Assembly: GCA_009774625.1 (NCBI GenBank)
Contig: VSOB01000042.1
Coordinates: 1-29,157 of the forward strand
Direction of reading: 5' to 3'
Length of the DNA: 29,157 nt
Source of the DNA: Lachnospiraceae bacterium
GTDB lineage: Bacteria; Bacillota; Clostridia; Lachnospirales; Lachnospiraceae
Shown here piece after piece: positions 7,248-11,853 of this stretch. The notes beneath the pieces are model-generated. The model did not search any database and was not told where the DNA came from. It was given only the letters and a program-made list of their open reading frames with translations. A program made the position numbers and the translations under genes. Every line of letters begins with the position of its first letter. The first letter of the stretch is position 1.

Positions 7248-7272
7248 CATAATAGAACTTGCAATTTCTGCG
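7248..7272 (-). promoter_or_regulatory. 25-bp start-associated motif, copy 2 of 7
   Basis: On the minus strand: CGCA at 1-4, GCA at 11-13, CTATTATG at 18-25, then AAAAGGAGG. The ribosome site of the next gene begins immediately after the motif, so a transcript must start at or before the final G of the motif for that site to be intact. Confidence 0.7.
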
Positions 7273-7274
7273 AA

Positions 7275-8039
7275 CTAATCAAATTTACAGAGTGCCATTG
7301 CGTCAATAGTAATGCATTCCAAGCCGTCTTCCAGAGTTGTTTTCTGATTATCAAAATCAAGCCAATAAGAATCCATCTCTTCGACCATATGGGTTATATC
7401 CCAACCCATTTCATCGCCTTTCTCTACTCCATCAACGCCAAGAAACGATAAATATTCATTTAAAGAACATTCACCTCTAAGCGCGATATTACGATTCGCA
7501 TGATACTGAGCATTTAAAACAGCAGCCATTGTTGTAGTAAAGTATTTCTTCGATGTAAGGTCATAGAAAAGACACTCCTCACTTTCGGGGTCCATATCCA
7601 TGTTATAAACTTGATAACCCCATGCAGAATCAGCAACCATTGCATCTTTAGCCATTTCAGCATGGATTTTGTTATCAGCATCTTCGCCATAAACCTTTTT
7701 GGCTGCTTGTCGGTATTGCTTGTAGGATTCATTAAGCATGGCGTATGCGCTCGTCAAAGCCGCCTGATTACGTTTATCCATTACACCAATACCGATTATA
7801 CAAGCAACAGTACCAACGCCTACCAAAACGGACGGAATATAACATTTCCAAGTTGTTTGCACCAGTTCCACAGGCGTAAGTTTATCCGTTTCCAGTTCAT
7901 CTTTCTTAGCTTTGATAAGCCTCATTGCCTTAGGTGTAGCCCGAACAGCCGTCACAGCCGTACCAACAACACCGACGATTCCTAAGACAGTTAAAATTGT
8001 TGGGGATGATCGCCGTAATCCCGTTGAAAATTTGCTCAT
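7275..8039 (-). CDS. DUF6353-like membrane protein (254 aa), paired with variable protein 2
   Basis: Hydrophobic segment 1 (about 13-33, containing LTVLGIVGVVGTAVT) follows RRSSPTIL, the counterpart of KKHSPEIL in the paralogues; then RATPKAM, KAKKDELETDKLTP and segment 2 (about 68-87, PSVLVGVGTVACIIGIG). The C-terminal domain has KKYFTTTMAAVLNAQYHAN, SLNEYLSFLGV and GDEMGWDITHM, equivalent to the block in 5280-6050. It starts 39 bases after the stop of variable protein 2, beyond the CTTGT-loop hairpin, with GGAGAAGAAA before the ATG. It is a membrane protein of unknown function, probably linked to the variable protein by context. Confidence 0.75.
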   Translation of the reverse strand: MSKFSTGLRRSSPTILTVLGIVGVVGTAVTAVRATPKAMRLIKAKKDELETDKLTPVELVQTTWKCYIPSVLVGVGTVACIIGIGVMDKRNQAALTSAYAMLNESYKQYRQAAKKVYGEDADNKIHAEMAKDAMVADSAWGYQVYNMDMDPESEECLFYDLTSKKYFTTTMAAVLNAQYHANRNIALRGECSLNEYLSFLGVDGVEKGDEMGWDITHMVEEMDSYWLDFDNQKTTLEDGLECITIDAMALCKFD

Positions 8040-8052
8040 TTTCTTCTCCTCT

Positions 8053-8072
8053 CAAAAGGGGCACAAGGCCCC
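8053..8072 (-). terminator. GC-rich hairpin after variable protein 2 (terminator and/or DGR homing hairpin)
   Basis: On the minus strand GGGGC and GCCCC (8068-8072 with 8058-8062) form a 5-bp stem around CTTGT, followed by TTTTGAG. The T tail is short, so termination would be leaky. Loop and position match the hairpin after variable protein 1, while the stem bases differ. Confidence 0.65.
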
Positions 8073-8077
8073 AAGAT

Positions 8078-8641
8078 TTATCTAACCAACCAGAACTCCG
8101 GACGAACCCCACGAGAGTCCGAAGCGGTGGCGCAGTCCGCACCGCCAACGCCGCCCACACCAGCGAAAGAAGCCGAAGAAACACTCCTCTTTACCGCATT
8201 TCTGAGCCAACCCCATTCCCATTCATCATTGAGGTATGCTACACGATTCCTCCGCTCCTTCATAAGCGGAAGCTGCTCGTCTTCATCCGGCTCAAAATGC
8301 TCATTATCCCATTCGTCATCGTGACCGAACAATTCGCCTACTGTCGGAATAGACAGACTGTCAATCCGGCTTTTAAGCTCCTCGGGAAATGCTGCCAAAA
8401 GAACCGTGTCGATCCACTTCTTCAAATCAGACTCCTCATAACCGCCCTCGTTGATTCTCTGGTTGTTCATCGGCCTGCTCGTAACGTACTCATCGAAAAT
8501 AAACAAGACGCCCTTGTCCGTAATCTTGTGAGCCGTTGCAGTAAAGTCCCCGATCTCTGCCAAGGATATCAAAATCTGATCCCCAACCATAACCTCTCTT
8601 GTTTCCAGTTCCTGTCTCCGTAATACTTTGATGTTTTCCAT
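8078..8641 (-). CDS. DGR-type variable protein 2 (DUF6273/C-type-lectin-like, 187 aa)
   Basis: The start at 8641 (MENIKVLRRQ) follows AAAGGAG by eight bases; upstream in-frame codons are the translated tRNA-like gene and are rejected. The order of motifs equals that of variable protein 1: VGDQIL, FTATAHKITDKGVLFIFDEY, GGYEESDLKKW, LPLMKERRNRVAYL, WEWGWLRN, then a Ser/Gly/Ala-rich variable segment and RGVRPEFWL. A more acidic insert (GHDDEWDNEHFEPDEDEQ, about 107-124) is specific to this copy. The variable codons differ from copy 1 at AAY-type positions. It lies after the tRNA-like gene and its terminator, and before a DUF6353-like gene. It is probably a diversified binding protein; the ligand is unknown. 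Confidence 0.8.
   Translation of the reverse strand: MENIKVLRRQELETREVMVGDQILISLAEIGDFTATAHKITDKGVLFIFDEYVTSRPMNNQRINEGGYEESDLKKWIDTVLLAAFPEELKSRIDSLSIPTVGELFGHDDEWDNEHFEPDEDEQLPLMKERRNRVAYLNDEWEWGWLRNAVKRSVSSASFAGVGGVGGADCATASDSRGVRPEFWLVR
8085..8202 (-). other. Candidate DGR variable repeat VR2
   Basis: These are codons for residues 147-185 of variable protein 2. It has two extra codons relative to VR1 near its 5' end (AGG AGT after AAG). Shared invariant blocks include TCTTCG, TTCGCT, GTGGGCGGC, GCTTCG and GGGGTTCGTCCG, separated by the variable codons. Confidence 0.75.
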
Positions 8642-8669
8642 TTCTTTTTCTCCTTTCATTTTTTTTATG

Positions 8670-8695
8670 GAAAATAAAAGAGCCGTTATCGACTC
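8670..8695 (-). terminator. Intrinsic terminator after the tRNA-like gene
   Basis: On the minus strand GAGTCG and CGGCTC (8690-8695 with 8680-8685) pair around ATAA, followed by TTTTATTTT. A run of nine T also precedes it, just after the tRNA-like 3' end. It separates the tRNA-like gene from variable protein 2. Confidence 0.8.
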
Positions 8696-8708
8696 AAAAA
8701 AAAACAAG

Positions 8709-8778
8709 AGAAACAGATAGGACTCGAACCTATGACCTCCACTAGTGTGTGGCGCTCTACCAACTGAGCTACTGTCTC
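8709..8778 (-). tRNA. tRNA-like gene with a shortened anticodon arm (possible pseudo-tRNA)
   Basis: On the minus strand a 7-bp acceptor stem (GAGACAG with CTGTTTC, containing G3-U70), a normal D arm (GCTC AGTTGGTA GAGC), variable loop AGGTC and a perfect T arm (ATAGG TTCGAGT CCTAT) are all present. The anticodon arm is only 14 bases (CCAC ACACTA GTGG) instead of 17, leaving a 4-bp stem with a 6-base loop or a 5-bp stem with a mismatch, so no standard anticodon can be read. CCA is not encoded. The 25-bp motif ends two bases before the 5' end and a terminator follows. Shifting the arm would give CUA at 34-36 but with broken pairing and no U33. Confidence 0.65.
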
Positions 8779-8780
8779 TC

Positions 8781-8805
8781 CATAATATAACTTGCAAATT
8801 TCGCG
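8781..8805 (-). promoter_or_regulatory. 25-bp start-associated motif, copy 3 of 7 (before the tRNA-like gene)
   Basis: On the minus strand: CGCG at 1-4, GCA at 11-13, ATATTATG at 18-25, then GA and the first base of the tRNA-like gene. TTTACA lies two bases upstream of the motif and might act as a -35 with TATATT at 18 bases spacing, an alternative reading for this copy. Confidence 0.7.
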
Positions 8806-8811
8806 TATGTA

Positions 8812-8832
8812 AAAGCTAAGAGACCGTGTCTC
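8812..8832 (-). terminator. Weak hairpin after the 71-residue protein
   Basis: On the minus strand GAGAC and GTCTC pair around ACG, followed by TTAGCTTTTAC. The stem is short and the T run broken, so termination would be inefficient at best. Confidence 0.4.
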
Positions 8833-8848
8833 CACGATCCCTTTGCAA

Positions 8849-9064
8849 CTATAAACCAATCGCACTCAAAATTTTTGTGAGTTCGTCTTTATTCAATTCC
8901 GCATCAACACTTAGATGAACACGTGCCGTTCCATCAGTAACAGCGGCGGTAAATTCATTCAACTGAATATCTACATCATATCCAGTTTTTTTCTTTACCG
9001 TTCTTTTTACCAGTTTCGCAACCAAAGTCTTCATAAATTTTGATCCGATTTTCATTTCATCCAT
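8849..9064 (-). CDS. Small basic phage-type protein (71 aa)
   Basis: The ATG at 9064 follows GGAG by ten bases. Residues 1-28 are strongly basic and amphipathic (KFMKTLVAKLVKRTVKKKTG), followed by a beta-rich acidic part (VDIQLNEFTAAVTDGTARVHLSVDAELN) and a short C-terminal helix. Such a layout could bind nucleic acid or the membrane surface, but this is only a guess from composition. It sits between motif copies 4 and 3. No family recognised. Confidence 0.6.
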   Translation of the reverse strand: MDEMKIGSKFMKTLVAKLVKRTVKKKTGYDVDIQLNEFTAAVTDGTARVHLSVDAELNKDELTKILSAIGL

Positions 9065-9097
9065 ACCTCTCTAACTCCTTTCAGTTCAATGGTTTTT

Positions 9098-9122
9098 CAT
9101 AAAAGGAATTGTAAAAAATGCG
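9098..9122 (-). promoter_or_regulatory. 25-bp start-associated motif, copy 4 of 7
   Basis: On the minus strand: CGCA at 1-4, ACA at 11-13, CTTTTATG at 18-25, then AAA. It begins two bases after the stop codon of the gene at 9124-9483 and lies 33 bases before the start of the 71-residue protein. Confidence 0.7.
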
Positions 9123-9123
9123 T

Positions 9124-9483
9124 CTAAATATCACGTCTGTCAAAGACCGTTTCCCACCGTTCCCTCGCAATCGGCTTCATTTTCAACGCCCACATAATCT
9201 GTCGAACCGTAACAGTGGGATAAAGACCATCCTTACATTCTCCAGCCCGTTCGTCAAAGTATTTCTTAAATTCAGGATGTAAATATAAATCGTCCGTCAA
9301 CCAAGGGTCAACTTCACTCCACCACGTACTCTTTGTCTCCAAATCATATCGCTGCTGGATGACAGCTAATCCTTTATCGTTAATTTGAAAGAGGGTGCAA
9401 CTGTTATAAACTGGATGTTCACAAATATAAAGTTTGCCATACATGGAAAGATAAATAGTAGGCTTTTCGTAATGGTATCTCAT
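9124..9483 (-). CDS. Phage-type hypothetical protein (119 aa)
   Basis: The ATG at 9483 lies close behind AGGAGG. The protein is rich in Tyr and Trp (MRYHYEKPTIYLSMYGKLYIC, TWWSEVDPWLTDDLYLHPEF) and appears soluble, with a likely helix-turn-helix-like C-terminus (PTVTVRQIMWALKMKP) that I would not call DNA-binding without a search. It follows the terminator of the zinc-ribbon gene by 15 bases. No function is known to me. Confidence 0.65.
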   Translation of the reverse strand: MRYHYEKPTIYLSMYGKLYICEHPVYNSCTLFQINDKGLAVIQQRYDLETKSTWWSEVDPWLTDDLYLHPEFKKYFDERAGECKDGLYPTVTVRQIMWALKMKPIARERWETVFDRRDI

Positions 9484-9498
9484 AGCAGCCTCCTAAAA

Positions 9499-9527
9499 GC
9501 AAAAAGAAAGAGCCCTCGTCAGGACTC
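9499..9527 (-). terminator. Intrinsic terminator
   Basis: On the minus strand GAGTCC and GGGCTC (9522-9527 with 9510-9515) pair around TGACGA, followed by TTTCTTTTTGC. It ends the transcription unit of the zinc-ribbon protein at 9548-9859. Confidence 0.8.
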
Positions 9528-9547
9528 CCTCTTGTGTTGATAATTCT

Positions 9548-9859
9548 TTAATTGTCAAATAGTTTACACGACGTTTTGCAATGTGGATATGGACCCCCAC
9601 AAGCTCTACATCCTTTCGGTGGTACACTGCCTCTATAGGATTCGAGTGTTTCTTCTGTCCATTCTTCCTCGCTATCTTCATACTCGTAATCCATTTCATC
9701 TACTTCCCATCCGCATGATGGGCAGGCATAAATATCACAGCCACCCGCTGGATCTTCCCTTCGGTCCATAACTGCTCCACAACGATTGCAAACCGCATAT
9801 CCGTTATTCAGGTACTCCATTAACTCCATACCTTCCGGTTTAATAATTTTTTGGCTCAT
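9548..9859 (-). CDS. Zinc-ribbon protein with a second Cys cluster (103 aa)
   Basis: The start at 9859 follows AGGAGG by nine bases. Cys24-x2-Cys27 and Cys46-x2-Cys49 form a zinc ribbon (CNRCGAVM, CPSCGWEV). An acidic linker (DYEYEDSEEEWTEE) leads to a second cluster with Cys84, Cys87, Cys94 and Cys98 (CRACGG, PHCKTSCK), so two metal sites are likely. Small zinc proteins of this kind in phages are often nucleic-acid-binding or host-takeover factors, but the target is unknown. It has two potential control regions upstream: the 25-bp motif (9962-9986), and a sigma-A-like promoter overlapped by a dyad (9888-9929). Confidence 0.7.
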   Translation of the reverse strand: MSQKIIKPEGMELMEYLNNGYAVCNRCGAVMDRREDPAGGCDIYACPSCGWEVDEMDYEYEDSEEEWTEETLESYRGSVPPKGCRACGGPYPHCKTSCKLFDN

Positions 9860-9887
9860 AAAGTCATTACCTCCTTGATAATCTGAA

Positions 9888-9929
9888 AGTAACGGTATAA
9901 TTGTACGGTTACTCTCTATATTAAGTCAA
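9888..9929 (-). promoter_or_regulatory. Sigma-A-like promoter overlapped by a 26-bp dyad (operator candidate)
   Basis: On the minus strand TTGACT (9924-9929), an 18-base spacer and TACAAT (9900-9905) form a plausible promoter for the zinc-ribbon gene. The dyad AGTAACCGTA/TACCGTTACT (9904-9913 and 9888-9897, one mismatch in 10, 6-base centre) covers the -10, which is the usual position for a repressor site. A 14-bp perfect palindrome (AAAAGAGCTCTTTT) lies just upstream at 9935-9948. Confidence 0.55.
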
Positions 9930-9961
9930 GAGATAAAAGAGCTCTTTTAGCATCTCCTTTC

Positions 9962-9986
9962 CATAATAGGGGCTGTAAAAATCACG
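9962..9986 (-). promoter_or_regulatory. 25-bp start-associated motif, copy 5 of 7
   Basis: On the minus strand: CGTG at 1-4, ACA at 11-13, CTATTATG at 18-25, then GAAAGGAG. A ribosome-site-like GAAAGGAG follows at once but leads only to a short frame, about 100 bases before the true start of the zinc-ribbon gene. Confidence 0.65.
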
Positions 9987-9987
9987 C

Positions 9988-10021
9988 AGAAAAACGAAGA
10001 GGACGTGTAATTTACGCCCTC
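9988..10021 (-). terminator. Intrinsic terminator
   Basis: On the minus strand an 8-bp stem (10014-10021 with 9999-10006, one G-U pair) with a 7-base loop is followed by TTCGTTTTTC. It lies after the 137-residue membrane protein gene and immediately before motif copy 5. Confidence 0.75.
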
Positions 10022-10046
10022 CATCGTCTTAAAATCGTTCATTTTC

Positions 10047-10460
10047 TTATTTTCTCGTTGGTCTAAAACGGTTGAACAATCCTCTGAATGTTGTTGAGGT
10101 ATATGTTCCAGTTTCCTCAAACTTAAATCCCTTTTTCATCCAGATACCATAGAACATCAACGGTATCATGAGTTCTGCCGCCGCTATTCCCAATCTGAAG
10201 TATCGATCTTTAATCTGTTCCGACAACTGCGTACGTTTCATTTCCTCATCGCGAGTGCCGGCTTCTTCTTCCATTACCCGGCGATTGTACTTTTCGTCAT
10301 ACTCCCAGTCATTCTTAGATTCCTCGATCCTCAGTTTGTAGAGCTTTGCCAGATCATCAATTGCTGTTGATTTTTCTTTGCTACCCGCATTTAAATTGGA
10401 TAAAGCCTGAATCTCCCTGCTAATCTCCCCGCTTAACAAATCTCTGATGTTGTCTTCCAT
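10047..10460 (-). CDS. Membrane-associated phage-type protein (137 aa)
   Basis: The start at 10460 (MEDNIRDLLSG) follows AAAGGAG; the longer frame would begin upstream of its ribosome site. Residues 1-80 are helical and charged (EISREIQALSNL, AIDDLAKLYKLRIEE), with possible coiled coil. A hydrophobic segment (about 95-110, GIAAAELMIPLMFYGIWM) follows, then a short tail ending in an Arg-rich stretch (FRGLFNRFRPTRK). I have seen comparable proteins in gut phage genomes, without a known function. Motif copy 6 lies upstream and a terminator downstream. Confidence 0.7.
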   Translation of the reverse strand: MEDNIRDLLSGEISREIQALSNLNAGSKEKSTAIDDLAKLYKLRIEESKNDWEYDEKYNRRVMEEEAGTRDEEMKRTQLSEQIKDRYFRLGIAAAELMIPLMFYGIWMKKGFKFEETGTYTSTTFRGLFNRFRPTRK

Positions 10461-10496
10461 TTTCAGTTCTCCTTTCAAATAATTTATTACCGATTC

Positions 10497-10521
10497 CATA
10501 AAAGAGCGTGTTATTCGTGCG
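10497..10521 (-). promoter_or_regulatory. 25-bp start-associated motif, copy 6 of 7
   Basis: On the minus strand: CGCA at 1-4, ACA at 11-13, CTTTTATG at 18-25, then GAA. Its upstream half overlaps the last codons of the preceding gene (stop at 10511), so the sequence is constrained by both. Confidence 0.7.
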
Positions 10522-10729
10522 AAATATAACTTTTAAGATCAACCTGCAGAAGCACTTGTTTCTTGGTAGATATGTCACCAACGCCCTTTGACAATTCCAG
10601 AAACATAAAAGGGCCGTCCGGATCAGAAGTATCGATACGAAGTTTACCAACCGATTTAGACCGCCGGACTATACTCGAAAAAACACAACCAATAACCATT
10701 CCGATTACAAATACAATTACAAGTTCCAT
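10511..10729 (-). CDS. Small N-terminally anchored membrane protein (72 aa)
   Basis: The ATG at 10729 follows AAAGGAG by six bases. The hydrophobic N-terminus (MELVIVFVIGMVIGCVFSSIV) is followed by RRSK, indicating a signal anchor with the remainder in the cytoplasm. The remainder is beta-rich (GKLRIDTSDPDGPFMFLELS). The layout resembles small anchored proteins seen widely in Firmicutes phages, function unknown. The 105-base gap upstream of it holds no gene I can support, only an AT-rich imperfect dyad around 10752-10780. Confidence 0.7.
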   Translation of the reverse strand: MELVIVFVIGMVIGCVFSSIVRRSKSVGKLRIDTSDPDGPFMFLELSKGVGDISTKKQVLLQVDLKSYISHE

Positions 10730-10834
10730 GTTCTTCTCCTTTCAAATTGTTTTTGAAAATTTTCCACCCGGGAATTTTTCAGATATCAAAATACCACGTT
10801 TTTCTGTCACCTGCGTACTGAGGTTTTAACCTAG

Positions 10835-10862
10835 AATAAAAAGAAAGAGCCATTGCTGGCTC
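10835..10862 (-). terminator. Intrinsic terminator overlapping a stop codon
   Basis: On the minus strand GAGCCA and TGGCTC (10857-10862 with 10847-10852) pair around GCAA, followed by TTTCTTTTTATT. The stop codon of the upstream gene forms part of the stem. Confidence 0.85.
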
Positions 10863-11190
10863 AATCCTTGAATCGGTTCGTGATGTCTCCGTCCACATTA
10901 AAGTCTAACTCGATATCGCTTCCATCTCCTTTTTCGTGGATATCAAAATCGATGTAATTATCCCCAGACGCATTTGACAAATCATAGTACCAACCCACAA
11001 ATAACGATGTCTTGGTAACCGGAAGACCTAAGCATTCAAGAACATCTCTCAAGAATACATAGCCTCTATTCCTTAAAGCATCATTAAAATAGGTTTGCTG
11101 TGCTTTCAAATACATCACATTCCATTCTCGATTTTCCTCCCACCCCGTACAGGTTGAATTAAATATCTGTGCGTATTTACTTTTATTCAT
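10861..11190 (-). CDS. Stand-alone C-terminal domain of the DUF6353-like family (109 aa)
   Basis: The start at 11190 (MNKSKYAQIF) follows AAAGGAG by about 11 bases. The product aligns with the C-terminal part of 2787-3752: WEENREWNVMYLKAQQTYFND with WETNNEYNLMFLKAQESYAND, ECLGLPVTKTSLFVGWYYD with EMLGMPRTKAGQVVGWVYD, GDNYIDF with GDNYVDF, and ELDFNVDGDI with LLDFNVDGNI. The two membrane segments and the coiled part are absent, so this is a soluble single-domain version. It has motif copy 7 upstream and a terminator overlapping its stop. It could be a soluble competitor or partner of the membrane forms; that is a guess. Confidence 0.75.
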   Translation of the reverse strand: MNKSKYAQIFNSTCTGWEENREWNVMYLKAQQTYFNDALRNRGYVFLRDVLECLGLPVTKTSLFVGWYYDLSNASGDNYIDFDIHEKGDGSDIELDFNVDGDITNRFKD

Positions 11191-11208
11191 AAGTATCACA
11201 TCTCCTTT

Positions 11209-11233
11209 CATAATAGGAGCTGTTATTTCTGCG
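11209..11233 (-). promoter_or_regulatory. 25-bp start-associated motif, copy 7 of 7
   Basis: On the minus strand: CGCA at 1-4, ACA at 11-13, CTATTATG at 18-25, then AAAGGAG, the ribosome site of the next gene. It overlaps the stop codon of the zinc-ribbon gene (11223). Confidence 0.7.
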
Positions 11234-11432
11234 ACCCCTCGCCTTCATAGACAATCTTCTTTCTCAAATCTGACCATGCAATATATCGCTCTTTCTGGCA
11301 GACCGGGCAGAAAAACTTAATTACCTTAGCGCCGATATCCTCCAAATCCTGACTATCTGCTTCCAACCGGCTTTGACAATTCGGGCAGTTGAACCGATAT
11401 ACCTTTTTCACTGCAACATCCACAATCTTCAT
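11223..11432 (-). CDS. Zinc-ribbon protein (69 aa)
   Basis: The start at 11432 (MKIVDVAVKK) lies ten bases after AAGGAG and one base after the preceding stop; the in-frame GTG upstream is too close to the ribosome site. Cys16-x2-Cys19 (CPNCQS) and Cys42-x2-Cys45 (CPVCQK) make one zinc ribbon with a 22-residue connector. It is probably a small nucleic-acid- or protein-binding factor. It is in a coupled cluster with the two genes upstream. Confidence 0.7.
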   Translation of the reverse strand: MKIVDVAVKKVYRFNCPNCQSRLEADSQDLEDIGAKVIKFFCPVCQKERYIAWSDLRKKIVYEGEGSQK

Positions 11433-11433
11433 A

Positions 11434-11853
11434 TCAACCACGCTCCTTATTCAACAGCCAGAAGAAACGTCTGTACAAGTCGTAATAGACATCCTTGCAG
11501 CACGGAATATCTAACCTAGCTTTCAAACAATCATAAGAGATACCGCTTGTAACAGCCTGTAAAATATAGGTTCCAAGCACGACATCAGTCTCTTCGGCCA
11601 CTGATTCAACCAGTTCCATTCTGTTGGAGTAAAATATCCTTGCCTCGGCGCATTTAGCAGTCGGATCGCTGAGGTCTCGTTGTCCCGAAAACAGAACCAG
11701 ATCAGATGGTCTTTTAGCTAACCCGTCTAAAGCCAAATATGCTTTCTTCCAAATAGGATATTGAAGACAGAAATGCTTCAGCTCATAGTACCGATGTTTT
11801 TCAATCCAATAGGGATTCTTCTCAGACAGCTCCGGACGTATTGTTGTTCCCAT
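11434..11853 (-). CDS. Phage-type protein, possibly an ArpU/RinA-like transcription factor (139 aa)
   Basis: The start at 11853 (MGTTIRPELSEKN) shares one base with the preceding stop (TGATG) and has GGAGA nine bases upstream, so it is translationally coupled. The N-terminal part (WIEKHRYYELKHFCLQYPIWKKAYLAL) and the C-terminal part (CCKDVYYDLYRRFFWLL) resemble small phage sigma-like or ArpU-type late regulators with a C-terminal helix-turn-helix, and its length fits. This is a weak resemblance from memory; it could equally be an unrelated phage protein. If correct, it would be the best local candidate to act on the 25-bp motif. Confidence 0.5.
   Translation of the reverse strand: MGTTIRPELSEKNPYWIEKHRYYELKHFCLQYPIWKKAYLALDGLAKRPSDLVLFSGQRDLSDPTAKCAEARIFYSNRMELVESVAEETDVVLGTYILQAVTSGISYDCLKARLDIPCCKDVYYDLYRRFFWLLNKERG

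Noticed and set aside
8709..8778. Amber-suppressor tRNA (CUA at anticodon positions)
   Set aside because: This register needs a two-base variable loop, lacks U33 and breaks two stem pairs. No gene here needs amber readthrough.
8642..8797. N-terminal extension of variable protein 2 through the upstream region
   Set aside because: It is the translated tRNA-like gene and terminator; the ATG at 8641 has the ribosome site and aligns with the paralogue.
5249..11233. Reading the 25-bp motif as an ordinary sigma-A promoter
   Set aside because: No consistent -35 lies 16-18 bases before TATTAT, and a normal start point would cut into the ribosome sites in copies 2 and 7 and into the tRNA-like 5' end in copy 3. 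Kept as a finding with other explanations.
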